Counted from the first letter of the stretch, positions 22,652 through 34,949 are shown. The stretch: DNA of 64,000 bases from Orientallactaga sibirica (GCA_036365145.1 JAEOAD010000029.1:18544001-18608000), one strand, 5' to 3'. The notes: generated by a model from the sequence alone, not told the origin. Translations and numbers: made by a program.

Positions 22652-23988
22652 ACATGAGATAAGAGACCATTCTTGTGAGTTGAATGAGAAATATATTTGA
22701 AGCATTTTGTGGAATGTTTGACATGCTATAAACATGTACTAAATGTTCTGCATATTTACTGAGTATTGACTATAAATAATATACTGTGCTAAGACTATAG
22801 TAGAAATAAAAGTTAGACTACAACATGATTTATTTTTCCAATGTAATTGTCTAAATCAATATTTGAGAAAGATTAGAGAGAATGTAAAATCCTATTTTCA
22901 GTTTTTCTATCAGTAGGCAGGATACAATTAGCTGATTATATATTTCCATTTATACCTACTGCAACAACACCTTCTCAAATATATAACTTTGCAGACAGTG
23001 ATATTCGTCATTGAGTAGCATGAGTGAATCAATATTTATTTAATATAATTAGAAATCTCTTGGCACTGGTAGAAGATGCTGCCCAAATGTGAAAGATTTG
23101 TACACATCATTTTCTGATATTAAAATTATCAATTATTGTAATAGGGATTAGGGGACATATTAGGGACAGAATTTCAAGTCTTCCAGTTTGCCACTGTTTT
23201 TATACATCAAAACAAGAAAGCCATTCTAGACCTTTGTCTCTGCCAATATAAGGAATATTTTATCAGGAGTGTCGACATTATATGATCATTTAGAAACTCA
23301 TTATGTATTTTCCTGGGGCTGTTAGTCAGTATAGCTCAGTAATCTATTGACCTGAACAGAGATATACATGAAGTCGAATGGAGGTTGTGCCCACGCTGTT
23401 AGATTTCCAAAGCTACAATGTAACTCAGATTTTATACAATAGAATCGTCTCATATTCTTGAGCCTCAATTTCTTCTTTTCTAATGTGAGATATTAGAATA
23501 AATAGGAGAAATCTATTTAAATTCTAATATTCTGGATGGCACAGATTGCAAAAGAATATCTTATTTTCAATTAGTTTATTAGCACCATGCTATAACCAAC
23601 AGAGCTAACTGGCCAGATTCAATGAGTTTAATTTAATAGTATGATTTCATGTTTTGTTTCATGAATTCTCATCATTTTGGTTAAATGTGAAGATTAGTAA
23701 ATTAGATAATAATAACTCCCATTAAAACTTGGGTCATTTTTGCTATTACAGATATCCTTAAAGAAGAGATTTTCCTTTCATCAAGTGTGCTGATATTTTC
23801 ATCTCAGTATAATTTATAAAAATTTGTGGTAACCCTCCATGTTATAGTCCTGTGTTCATGCTGACCATAAGCCCTGAAAATACTTCCTGAAATCTATGAA
23901 GCAACTTTGATGAATAATCAATGAAATGAGAGTTGGAATAATAAACCATGTAAAGAAGGAATTGAGGGTTGGAGTGACAAATTTTGTA
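22652..23988. other. Mostly unique stretch, faint MIR relics
   Basis: About 1.3 kb with no rodent-specific repeat. Faint MIR-like words occur at about 22736-22815 (atttactgagtattgact) and 23440-23510 (gagcctcaatttcttc). Otherwise nothing recognised, so part of this may be old single-copy DNA. Confidence 0.45.
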
Positions 23989-24004
23989 AGAAAAGACAGT
24001 TTCT

Positions 24005-24230
24005 TCTTTTAATATTTTTATTGATTTACTTGAGGAAGAAAGAGAAAGACAAAAATAGGCAGGGAGAGAGAGAGAGAGAGAAAGAATGGGAACACCTCCA
24101 AAAACTGAAAAAGAACTCCAGATGCATGTGCTACCTTGTGGATCTGGCTTACGTGAGTCCTGGGGAATTGAATCTGGCTCCTTTGGCTTTGCAGGCAAGT
24201 GCCTTAATCGCTAAGCCATCTCTATAGCCC
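24005..24230 (-). repeat. DIP SINE
   Basis: A 16-bp TSD with one change, agaaaagaca[g/a]tttct, at 23989-24004 and 24231-24246. The body has a diverged middle (cacctccaaaaactg) but the head is well kept. Confidence 0.92.
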
Positions 24231-24489
24231 AGAAAAGACAATTTCTAAGCTTAGAAGTTAAATGTTATTTTGATATCAATGCAAATACCCATTTCCTTGC
24301 TAATCATTTGAAAAAAATAACAACCAAATAAAAATCCATATTATCTAGAATTTCCACCTAATGCTCTTACATCATTCTCAAATAAAAAAAAAAAAAAAAA
24401 TCAAAGTTTAACATGTTTCTTATGATTAAATAAAATTTTAGTAATTCTACATATATGTGTAACACTAATCATATAATAACTTAAAACAA

Positions 24490-24651
24490 TAGGCTAGAGA
24501 GATTGCTTAGCATTTAAGGCACTTGCCTGCAAAGCCTAAAGACCCTGGTATCACTCCCCAGAATTCATGTAAGCCACATGCACATGGTGGCACATGAATC
24601 TGGAGTTCCATTGTAGTGGCTAGAGGTCCTTGTGTGCCCATTCTCTATCTT

Positions 24652-24693
<42 letters not shown>

Positions 24694-24715
24694 ATAAGAA
24701 AATAAATAAAAAAAT
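24490..24715 (+). repeat. DIP SINE with (CT)n
   Basis: From aggctagagagattgcttag to an aaataaataaaaaaa tail, with the CT tract grown to about 30 bases (24657-24688). TSD not resolved. Confidence 0.88.
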
Positions 24716-24889
24716 TGTTATATTGAAAACTAAAAGAAAATTATGCTTAGAAAATGCTTTGGGAAATGTATAACTTAGAAAACATGAAATATTTAAAATT
24801 AATGATATTTCTATCTCAGGAAATTAGAAATGGACTACTGATTTGATTTTGAACATAACAATAAAATTAACATTTAAATAAATTAATAA

Positions 24890-25640
24890 AATTAAAATTA
24901 AAAAAAATAATAAGCAGAATCAAACAAACCAATAGCTGTGTCTTTGAGAAGATTTATAAAATTAAGAAACATTAAGGGAGGCTAGCTAATAATAACAATG
25001 AAATAAGACAGGGGTGAGAAAGAGTCCTCAAGAATTATCCCATGGATGCTTAGAAAAGAACAGCTATATAGTATAATATATACTGTACTCTAAACAGCTC
25101 CGTGCCTACAAATTTAATAATTTAGATAAAAATGTACTAACTCTTTGAAGATACAAATTGACAAAGTAAAAAAGACAATAAAAGAAGCATGTTTCACTAA
25201 AGTACTAGAATAATGAATTAATGACTTAAAACATGAAGCTTTGGAATCCACATAGAATCATGGGTGAATTCTACCAATCACTGAGTTAGGAACTGTTATC
25301 AGTTCTCCAGAATTTAATCCAGACAATGAACGAAAAGCGCATACTTCCTAACTCATTTTATGAGGCCAGCAGCACACTGAAACCAAAACAAAGATATTGA
25401 AAAAGAGAAAACTGCAGAATAATTCCTCTCATCAAAAAGCAAAAATCTTGAGTAAAATTAATGATGTGAAATTCAACAGTATAATAGAGAAATCTACATT
25501 CCAAAACCAGAAGAATTTCTTTCAACTATGTCAGGTTAATTCAAAATCTATAATCAAATTAATGCAAGCCACTATAAAATGGGATAAAACTTTAAAAAAA
25601 GATATGATTATATTAATTCATATGAGGCATGAGTAGAAAT
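24890..25640 (+). pseudogene. L1 ORF2 reverse-transcriptase fragment
   Basis: Conceptual reading recovers pieces of the L1 ORF2 polypeptide in order: VFEKIYKIKK, a QLRAYKFNNLDKN piece, GEFYQ, and then LPNSFYEASSTLKPK, which is the conserved block leading into the RT palm. Stop codons and frameshifts separate them. ORF2 would encode the endonuclease and RT used by L1 and the SINEs. This copy lacks both ends and is dead. The 79-codon ORF at 25397-25636 is part of it. Confidence 0.85.
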
Positions 25641-25775
25641 ATCTTTTATTTTTATACTTTATATCTGGGCAGTTAAAGCAGTTTCCCATTTTATTAACTG
25701 AAATTAATATACACTTGTATATTTACCTTGTAGAATAATAACAGTTTTTGAACCATAAATCATTCAAAACTGACT

Positions 25776-25992
25776 TGGGGGCTGGAGATATGGCTCAGCA
25801 TTTAAAGCCGCTTGATTGCAAAGTCTGCCAGTCAGAGTTCAATTCCCTAGTACCCACATAAAGCCAGATGCACATACATCTGGAGTTTGCTTACAGTGGC
25901 AAGAAGCCCTGACACACCTATTCTATCCTTCTTTCTTCCCTCCTCTCTCTCTCTCTCTGCTTACAAATAAATAAATGAAAATATATTTTTAA
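25776..25992 (+). repeat. DIP SINE
   Basis: TSD aaaactgact at 25766-25775 and 25993-26002. Short form, moderately diverged, with ctctctctctctctgc then acaaataaataaatg. Confidence 0.92.
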
Positions 25993-26109
25993 AAAACTGA
26001 CTAGGGTCCCTTATAGTTGAGTCCATATTTCGGTAGTAGTGGGCTCAAATGCTGAACTTTTTATTATGTCTTTCAAATATAGATCTCAAAATTTATAGTA
26101 CTTGAGCCT

Positions 26110-26237
26110 GGCATGGTGGCACACACCTTTATTCCCAGCACTTGGGAGGAAGAGGTAGGAGGATCACCATGAATTCGAGGCTACCCTGTGACTACATAGT
26201 GAATTCCAGGTCAGCTTGGGCTAGAGTGAAAAACCTA

Positions 26238-26307
<70 letters not shown>
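26110..26307 (+). repeat. B1 SINE with A25 and (AT)n tail
   Basis: The B1 body ends in about 25 A residues (26242-26266) continued by a (AT)n run to 26307. The dinucleotide run starts exactly at the end of the A tail, so it likely grew from it. Confidence 0.92.
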
Positions 26308-26309
<2 letters not shown>

Positions 26310-27749
26310 TTCAAAACAATTTTGTGTATATGAAAATACTGAAAATGCTAGTATTTATATTTTTGCTCAATTAAGGCAATAATAGACATTTCAAGTCAAC
26401 TTATGAATTATTGACCTTACAGCTAAAATAACCTGTGCCATGTTGTTTGAAAATGATTGAAGTCAGGAAGCCACTGTCTATCATCAAAACTAAATTGTGG
26501 AATTATTTCCCCAAAGCTACTCCATGGCAATACTTGGGCCCAACTATTTGCTTTCATATGACAAAACCATTTTCTTTGCACCAGCACTTCCTGTGTACTA
26601 ATGATATAGCTAATGAGCTGGGCTCCCAGTGAGCTGATATTGTCTTACTATATCTCTATTCAAAACAACGCTCTCAGTGCCTGATACATTATACTTGTTT
26701 GACAAATATAAAGGCAAATGAATGTGAACTGAGTACTCTCATATGATTGTTCATCTACTTACTTGATTAAGAAGGCAAAAATGGTGATTAAAAGATTAAA
26801 GATGTCAGTTAGCAAAAGTGAAGAAACTTGAACTTCAACTATACCACTCAGACCTGTCTCTAAACATTTTGGTGAATACAGACGCTTATTTATGCGCACT
26901 TTATATAAGATAAATAGACAAGAAGCATATGAAAAAAAAAACATTTAATTCAGTAATGATAGTCAAATTAGTTTAAACCAAAAGAGCACTGGAATGCCTC
27001 TTCAAAGGGAAAATATAAATCTTGCAATGAATCTGGAGTTTTGTCATTCCTAAGGCTGATAAAATGAAGAAAGAAATAAATGTGCTTTATAAAAATCATA
27101 TTAAACAATTGTTTATTTATCATTCTCTCTACATTTGTTTCTTTTCATTCATGAATTCGTGTATTTGCATTCCATTACTTGAGAAATACAAATCTAAATC
27201 AAGCATTCAGAAATATTTTCTCATCCATAGCCAGCCTTGCCTACCTTGATAGCTTTTTCTTTAATCCTTCAGTATTTTTGCATTTAGCTAACTCTTATAT
27301 TTTGGTCAGCAGAGAAGAAGATACTTGTGTATGGTAGAAGAATAGAACAGGTAGAAAGTGAACATGGAGTCTATGAACATGAGTCTGGCATAGTCACACC
27401 ACCTGGTGGGACCCTCACCCTGTGGAAAGAGCTTCTCTCTGTGTGGTTCCTAGACAGTCTTCCAGAATTCAAAAGCTTCTGCCCAGCAAAGCATTTAAGT
27501 GGGTCTCAGTCTTCATTTATCTGTGGCTTCTTTTAGAAGAATTCACAAGCCCAAAGCTCATTCTGTCAGTGCCTATGGCGCTGTCAATTACTTGAAGTCA
27601 CTTATCATTTGCTAATTGTGAAATGAACAAGCCACAGTTCTTATTGTCCCTCACAAAGGGCATTTACCATCATCTGCATAAGAAATCCAGGGGTTTATTG
27701 CTATTTTTATACTTTTTAAAGCAGAACATATGTAATTGTTTAGAACTTA
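26308..27749. other. Unique stretch, nothing recognised
   Basis: 1.4 kb without a named repeat except a faint MIR-like patch near 26680-26745. ORFs at 26435-26632 (plus) and 26759-26944 (minus) have no recognised relatives. Candidate single-copy sequence. Confidence 0.5.
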
Positions 27750-28051
27750 GAATGGGCATTTATCCTAAATGCTCCATGCATCACTACAGAGATATTTGCT
27801 CAACCATGTTTATAGCTGCTCAAGTCTTTATAGCTAAGATTTGGAATAAACCCAGGTGCCCATCATTGGATGAATGGATAACAAAGTTGTGTTACAAGTA
27901 CATAATGGAATTCTACTCAATATTCCGAAAAAATGATACAGTGAAATTTGTAGAAAAATGGACAGACTTGGAACAGATCATACTCAGCAAACTCACACAA
28001 TCACAGAACAACAAACACCACGTTGGCAGTTCCTTATATGGACCAGCTTGA
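27750..28051 (+). pseudogene. L1 ORF2 C-terminus
   Basis: The plus-strand reading ends LEQIILSKLTQSQNNKHHV and a stop near 28051, matching the C-terminal end of L1 ORF2 (the IILSKLxQxQKNKH motif). Upstream WNKPRCPSLDEWI fits the WNxPxCPS...DWI block. The last 100 codons are open, so this copy is younger than that at 25 kb, but everything N-terminal is missing. It is continuous with the 3' UTR that follows. Confidence 0.85.
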
Positions 28052-28572
28052 GTTGCTGACATACCAGATAGGAAAGTCTTGGCCCAGACAATAGGGATGG
28101 AAGGGTTTGGAGGATGGGGAGGAAGGAGAGGTGGGGAAAAACAAACATAAATCTAAATCCAAAATGAACTAGTACCATAGAAACCTTTATCCTTGGAGAC
28201 ATCCCAAAAGATATAACCCTCAAAAGGAATAAGGGGGGAACACCTGAAAAGTAGGACTCTGCAGAGGTTGGTATGAAGCCGGAGCTTAAAATGATGTTTT
28301 GGGTTTTTTTTCTATCTTTTTTTTTTTTTTTTCCTGTCTTTGGCCTGTAACTCCCAGTACCAGAAATTGGCTGCTACCTACACTGAGCTGTTGAACAGAG
28401 ACCTACGTGGTGCCCAAATAAAAAAAAGCTTTCTGGCCGGATGTGTCGGCTCATGCCTTTAATCCCAGAACTTGGTAGGCAGAGGTAAGAGGATTGCCAT
28501 GAGTTCGAGGCCACCTTAAGAGTACATAGTGAATTCCAGGTCAGCCTGAGATAGAGTGAGACCTGACCTCAG

Positions 28573-28607
<35 letters not shown>

Positions 28608-29590
28608 TGATTACCCTCCTGGGGCAAAAGCCAAGACCATATTGCTGAATATTCCACATACTGCTGACACAGAGCTTGGGGAGACCTAGCCAGAATCCAG
28701 AAGAAAACCAGTCCCCAGACAGTTGGTCTGTCTGTTGTTGGAAAGTGCTACATGAGCTACTGGGGAAAGTGGCCAACAATGGCCTGAGCAAGCAGCGGTC
28801 TAAGCTACTCAAAAGTAAACACCCTGACAGGATGTACACCAGTTCAGTAGTGGCCCACAGCCTGGGTGGGTAACCAACAGCTTTCTGACTGGCTAACAGA
28901 ACCACCAAGTGTAAAGGAAGCCATATCTGGAATTGGGAACCAGATCAGACTCCTATGGAGACAAAGATCATGCTCTTCGGTGTTAAGCTCTTAATAGTCT
29001 TTGGGTAAAGGAGAGGTTACAGACATCAAATTCTCCCTATATAAGTAATGCTTATCCCATTTAAACTATGCTGACTTCACTCTCCATTGGAGAATGTTCT
29101 TCTTTTTCAGAATGTAGTGAGACTAGAGGAGATAAACTACCCCTCACACTTCAGCCAAGCCACAGCTAAATCCACAAAGGAAATGGGGAGATGAGCAAGA
29201 GTGCTGCTTCCATGTTGTTCCTGATCATCATAAGCAGGGTGTAGGAGAAAGACCCTGAGGATTCTCAACACCGACCAAAGCAGAGATCCAGTGGCTCTTA
29301 AGAGCCCCTCACTGAAGTAGACTTAAAACTTACCCACCATGGCTCAGTGAATTTTGTGCAGGAGGGGGTGGAAACAGGTTGACACATCATGCCCAGAGGC
29401 ACTCCATCCCCCCAAAATTAACTGACTGTTGCTCCCACAGCACATAAGCCCATAGGAAATACCTCTAACCCCAGTGAAGATCATCCCATGTAATGGGAGG
29501 CAGGCGCGAAGGAAAAGAGGGTACCAACACATAATGTAGGCATATGAAAAATATTGTTAATAAAATGTGTTGTTAATAATAATGATAATA
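28052..29590 (+). mobile_element. L1 3' UTR, interrupted by a B1
   Basis: Follows the ORF2 stop directly, runs to 28434, is broken by the B1 at 28435-28605 and resumes at 28606 to about 29590, where it ends with aaaatgtgttgttaataata. The second half is the piece shared with 5.3, 19 and 31 kb. The total of about 1.4 kb of UTR shows how long this L1 family's 3' UTR is. Confidence 0.75.
28435..28605 (+). repeat. B1 SINE inside the L1 3' UTR
   Basis: ggccggatgtgtcggctcat to a 33-base A tail (28573-28605), the longest SINE A tail in the window. L1 UTR sequence continues on both sides. The long intact tail suggests a recent insertion. The 130-codon minus-strand ORF across it is not a gene. Confidence 0.9.
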
Positions 29591-29615
29591 ATAATGAAAA
29601 ATATAAAGAAAAAAT

Positions 29616-29756
29616 AGGCTGGGCATGGTGGAACGTGCCTTTAATCCCAGTACTTGTGAGTTTGAGGCCAGCCTGAGTCTACATCATGGATTCCAGGTCA
29701 GCCTGGGCTAGAGCAAGACCCTACCTTGAAAAACCAAATACACATACACACACACA
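29616..29756 (+). repeat. B1 SINE with internal deletion
   Basis: ggctgggcatggtggaacgt, then a jump of about 35 bases that removes the ggaggcagaggtaggagg block, then the normal second half and a (CA)-rich tail. It inserted right at the A-rich end of the L1 above. Possible TSD aaagaaaaa. Confidence 0.85.
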
Positions 29757-29765
29757 AAGGAAAAA

Positions 29766-30345
29766 GCATTTCATCTTCCTTTAAAATATCATTCATCATG
29801 TGAGCCACTTATCTGCCTCTGTGAGGAACCTCAGGAACCAAAGGAAAAGTACTGTAGGCCTTCCTTGGCTCTTAGCTAGTTGCTTCATAAGTTAAACCCT
29901 TTTCTACCTTGAAAAAAATTGTAGCAGTACTTTATCTCATATTTTTTCATTCCCTTCCTCTATTATTTTCTGATTCATGCCAGGCATGGACAGACAAACA
30001 TGCAAGAAGTAGAATTTTAGTGTTTCCCTCTAAAAGTACATATACTAGAATTCCTCTGAGAAACACAATTCTAGGAATGTTTTGACTATAACTCTAACTA
30101 CAGAGCAATTCTAGGCCCCTTAGTAGATGTCAATATAGGTAAACACTGACACACACACACACACACACACACATATGTGTATGTATGTATGTATGTGTGT
30201 GTATGTGTGTGTGTATATATATAGGAACTGATGAAGATTACTGGGGATAGAATGGCCTAAGTGAGATCAGGGGAAGAGATTCACTAAAGGAATGCTGGGG
30301 GAAGGGTTAATCAAAATTTAAGATACTATGAATAGGTCATATGGT
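29766..30345. other. Unique stretch with (CA)n(TATG)n
   Basis: A compound (CA)n, (TATG)n, (TG)n, (TA)n array lies at 30148-30222. Nothing else recognised. Confidence 0.7.
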
Positions 30346-30358
30346 AACCTACTATTTT

Positions 30359-30576
30359 CTTAAGTTATTAATTAATTAAATAATTTGCAAGAGAGAGAGA
30401 GAGGTAGAGACAGAGAGAAAGAGAGAATGGGCATGCCAGGGCCTCACCAAGCAAACAAGCTCCAGATGCATGCTCCCCCTTGTGCATCTGGCTTACGTAG
30501 GGTCTGGGGAATTGAACATAGGTCCTTAGGCTTCTCAAGCAAGTGAGTTAACTGCTAAGCCATTTCCCCAGCCTAA
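30359..30576 (-). repeat. DIP SINE
   Basis: TSD aacctactatttt at 30346-30358 and 30577-30589. Short form with a small deletion in the gccactgcaaacaaact region. Confidence 0.93.
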
Positions 30577-30614
30577 AACCTACTATTTTGGATAACAGCA
30601 CACCTAGAAGCCAT

Positions 30615-31670
30615 AGACTATTTCTAGAAAATTTCAGTGCAAGGGATGGGATACCTTCCCTTGAGTTGTTGGCCAGGGAGGTCTCTGATGCCCCCAAAAC
30701 ATTACAGGCCTGTGCCAAGACTCTTGGTTTTCCATAAGAAATAGATGATAACACTCTGTTGCTGAGGACTCCACATGCTCAGGCTGCAAGATAACTAAAA
30801 AATCAGGCTTGAGCTGAGTTGAAATCCTCCTCCCTGTGGACCAGCTGACAGAATGCTGGAAAGAGCTAGACTGCATACAACTTGGTGAGAGAGAGAACTC
30901 ATTAGTGGTGATCATCAACAGTGAACACTGCAAGCTGTAAGTTTGGCCAGTTACACCAAATGAGCCAATGGTTGCCATAGTGGCATGCCTTTTATGGGGG
31001 AAAACCAATTGCTCTTTAACTTAAGTGGAGGCCTGCTTCAAGGGAGGGAATGCACGCATGGTACTGAAAACCTAGTCAATTGCCTATGGTAGGGAAGGTC
31101 GTAAACCCTAGAAGTGTAAAACCTGCTGTTGTCTAGCTAAATACAAACATCATGCTCACCAAACTGCCCTGTAAGCACTTTCCTTAACATTAATTCCCGT
31201 ATATTACTGATACTCTCACTTTGGGTTAGAGAAGTTTCTCTTTTCAGATGGTACTGACCATTGGGATGAAACAAAAGGTATCATAGTGCTGAAAAGAAAT
31301 GACAGAGGAGGGTTCAGCACTGAGACATCTCTATCATACCTTTCAAGGCTTAGGATCCATTGTGGAAGAGACGGCAGGAAGAATATATAACCCAAAAGAA
31401 GGATAGGACTGTTTACAATGCAATCGTCCAGACACAAAATTGCCTGGGTATCCCTGACCTCACAGTGCCTGGCACTACCTACACAAGACCATCATAATAG
31501 GAGGAAAAGATCATGACATCAAAATAACAAAAAGACTAATTAAGAGGGAGAGGGGATATGATGGAGGATGGATTTGTGAAGGAGAATGTGGGGGAAGGGA
31601 GGGAATTATCATGGTTCATTGTCTATTATGAAAATCGTCATAAAATATAATTCAAAAAGAAATAAAAACA
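30615..31670 (+). mobile_element. L1 3' UTR fragment
   Basis: About 1 kb aligned piecewise with 28.65-29.6 kb (the gctgaggactccacatgctc and ggtactgaaaacctagtcaa regions) and ending aaagaaataaaaacaaag. The match is looser than between other copies, so it may be a different L1 subfamily. The 124-codon minus-strand ORF inside is antisense to it. Confidence 0.6.
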
Positions 31671-34459
31671 AAGAGCAGGGACCAAAAATGATATCTAAAA
31701 ACTAATTGCACAGTAAAACAAGTTCTCAGATTTCCATAATGAATTTTTAAGTGTAACAAGTAACCAATACAAACTTGGTAAGAAAGAAAATGAAGATGAT
31801 GATGATGATAGCAAAAATGATAATGATTTTGGAATGACATGGAGCTTCTGTTTGATTCTCAAAACATTTTATGGACCACTTTCCACTTGTTTTAGCTAGG
31901 ATTGTTTCATTAATCCTCACAAAACAACATGAGATAGAATTATTTGTATTATGGTCTCTAAAAAATAGAATGCCATAAATAATGTGAGAAGCAAAAATAA
32001 TTAGTAGCTGACTGAATGTTTCAAGTCCTCAGAATACCTTTATTCTAGTGAGAATTGTAATACATTTCATGTACCTTCAAGTAAAATTGACTACAGAGAT
32101 TACATGGTCACACTCATTCATTTTAGGGGAGGAAATTGAAACCTAAGGAAGTGTTATCACCATAGTTACTCACTAGGTGTGTTTCAATGCAACTTCCAAA
32201 TTTTAATCTCTAGACACAACATGCCAGCTGCCTTCCATTACATCTAAAATAATTATAAAATTTAGTACAGATAGCTTGAAAAACATAGTACTTATAAAGA
32301 AAAGGAAAAAAATGGCTAGGCAGTTGAGGAAAACAGGGACCCCAAAGTGAAAAGGTTTTCCTTGGTTATAAGTAGGAAATGTCCTTGATCCTGACAGGAG
32401 GATATGAATGAGCACTAAGTACCTAAACATATGGCATAAGATCTAGAATCCTCCTTCTCTCAAAACCAAACATTAGGATGTAAATAAGATTATAAGAAAC
32501 CTGGACATATGACATGGGATCATGCTTTTACTTATTTCTTCTTTTCCTGGGAATGTAAAGTGGGTTTATCCCCATTCCTAGATACCAGGCAGCATTGTAG
32601 ACACTTGAGATGGGGGATGGACCCACCAGTCAGCCTTCACTCAGTAAATTTCCATCAAGACTCCAATCGCAGTCTTCAAGTTTATTTTCTCATTTACGGG
32701 AACTTTTCCAGCCAACAATGTTGCCTTCTCTTCTCTCTATAAGCTCTATTTCCATACACTCAATAAGAAAATCTTTCTAAACATCACCTATGGCGTGTAG
32801 ATTTCTTTTGTCAAAATTCAAAGGACAAGAACGGAAAGGCCACTGATTCAATGGAAGTTTTAAGTCTCTGTGATTTTCTGTCACTCCTACTTCCTGAGTT
32901 ACAACCTAACCAGGAACTCAGAAAATTTCCAAAAACACCTCAAGTTGCCATCTCAGTGTAAGAATACAAGGTAAAAGAGGTAGACATTAGAAATCTGCAA
33001 GAATTCAAAAGAAAGTGCTTCGGCTGGCCTATCTTGTTCATAGAAAAGTAATGCATCTTCCATTATTCAATTATAAAGCATTTTTTTCTTCTGATGACAT
33101 TCTCATCTCATTGTATAAACAGGAGAAAATCGTGTTTACTCTATTGAAAATTCTCAAATACTCTCTGATGCTTTCATTTCTATTAAAATTCGAAGAATTT
33201 ATCCACAAATATACTATTCATTTATTAGAAATTATATAAATTCAGAAATATTTGTTACATGTCATCTAACTGTTATAAATATTATACAATGAGTCTTGCC
33301 CTTAGATTAGTAAGTGCTAGAAAATAATTGCTTGCATTATGAAACTTAAGACTTTTTTCACTAAAGGAAAAAATACCCTGAAGCCATTTCACAGTATCTT
33401 CACATATGTTCTGTCAAATGTTATGTGAAGTTGAACTTTGCAGCCTAGAGCTATAGAATGTGATTAGATTTCTATTTTAGAATGTGCTGATTTTATTGAA
33501 AGGTGTACTTCTTATGCTAAAATGTCATAGTCAGAGTTTGGAGAAGTTACACTTAAAACACAGTTGGATGGAATGACTCTGACATAATAGCATGGAGGTA
33601 CCACTGAGATGTAAATGAGGGTCACCAGTTTCAGGATAGAAGAATGGTGTGCTCTTTAGATCCCACTTCTCCACTATCCCATTATCTCCAGCGACAATAG
33701 GATAGAAGAGCATGAAGAACATTCACAGCAATATGTGAGGTGAGTATGTGATATAATGACCAAACATCCTAACATTCCATAGATGGAGAGGGGAGTGGGT
33801 CTAGCTATGCTAGAATGGGGTGTGCTGGCTATATGTGGTGATCAAAGTCTTCTTGGATAGATAAAAATTACTTCTCACAAGAGCTCTTCAAAGTCTGTTG
33901 TGAGAATATCTGCATCTATCCTACTGAGGGAGACTGCCATCCTTACCAAACATAGGCAAATCAAAATGCAGTAAGTTAGATCCACGTCTGGAATAATGTA
34001 CCTCTGACAAACTCCCAAGGAAATTTCTAATTCACACTCAAGTTTCATAACAATGGATCTAAAATGTTTGCTGAAGACCAGTTGGCAAAACGCAGGCACA
34101 TGCTTAACTCCTTCTGGAGCATAGTTTCATTGTGTTGGCAGTACTGAGAGATCCAGACTGGTAAGTGGTATTGGAGCTGCCATATCAAACAGACAGATGA
34201 AAAGACCCTAGACTTGGATTTGGACAGAGCTCCAATCAAAAGGAAGTCATAATTCTAACAATAGCCTTTTTCTGGATCAATGTTGGAATAAGTTTTATTG
34301 TTTAGAATAAAGAAGTCATTTAGAATTAAAAAGAACAGTAAAGAGTTTAAAGTACTAATTGTATCTCAGTGTATCAAAAAACATAGTCAGTCATGCATTA
34401 TTAGGTTTTTTCCAAAGTTCTATTGGCATCTAATAAAATATTAAAACAGAAACTATAGC
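31671..34459. other. Long repeat-poor stretch
   Basis: Nearly 2.8 kb with only an old MIR (listed separately). A purine run (gat)n is at about 31795-31808. No exon-like ORF could be supported. Minus-strand ORFs at 33531-33722, 33875-34099 and 34045-34239 are open but unrecognised. Best candidate in the window for single-copy DNA. Confidence 0.5.
31890..32220 (-). repeat. MIR relic, split
   Basis: tttcattaatcctcacaaaa and ttttaggggaggaaattgaa fit the antisense MIR core, with the gtgttatcaccatagttact part fitting the following block. The two halves are separated by about 140 unrelated bases. Confidence 0.5.
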
Positions 34460-34913
34460 TGAAGGGTTAATAGCCTTCCTTGAAAACTAAAGGAACTAAA
34501 GACTCAATGGCTATCCCTAAGATCAATAAGCCATAGATCTTCAGAAGCATAGCCTTGACAGGCCTGTCTACTCCCAAATGATAAACTAAACTTCCCTTAG
34601 CTCAGGAAACCTTGAGGGAACAGAAACTGTCTGGTGGGTTATCCTCCCTAGACAAGTTGCCTAAAAAAGCCTATTCTGAGCAAGGGCACACATAACTACA
34701 GTTCCTTATCTACTTCCCTTGGACCTGCAGCTGGTACAGCCTGTTTGTCTTAGCATCCCCCTTATAAGCTTGCACCCCAGCCTGGCCCAATACCTCAGCC
34801 TTCATCCTGCAGGAAAGCTGAAGTCCCTCAGTATTTTCTCTTAGTAAACATTCTTGTCTGTAGAGATCAGAGTCTGGTGTTCTGTTTTGCTTTCCTCTTA
34901 CACTTTTCTTACA
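34460..34913 (+). mobile_element. Solo ERV LTR, not MaLR
   Basis: A 454-bp segment TGAAGGGTTAATAG... to ...CTTTTCTTACA bounded by a perfect 5-bp TSD atagc (34455-34459 and 34914-34918). A TATAAG at 34763-34768 and an AGTAAA at 34843-34848 sit as a promoter TATA and a poly(A) signal should, followed by a CT/GT-rich U5. The look is of a class I or II ERV LTR; the family is not assigned. No internal viral sequence remains. Confidence 0.8.
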
Positions 34914-34949
34914 ATAGCTTCCTCATAGTCCTTTCAAAAAACATAGACA

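Noticed and set aside
23842..24227. ORFs of 118 and 68 codons on opposite strands
   Set aside because: Both lie largely in the DIP at 24005-24230.
27623..28051. 142-codon plus-strand ORF as a host gene
   Set aside because: Its C-terminal two thirds are the L1 ORF2 end. The N-terminal part is unrelated flanking sequence.
28516..28908. 130-codon minus-strand ORF
   Set aside because: Composed of antisense B1, its T tract (read as a phenylalanine run) and antisense L1 UTR.
30634..31008. 124-codon minus-strand ORF
   Set aside because: Antisense to an L1 3' UTR, no recognisable motif.
32997..33060. U6 snRNA-like word (gtgcttcgg) near 33016
   Set aside because: Only the first few bases resemble U6; the rest of the conserved sequence is absent.
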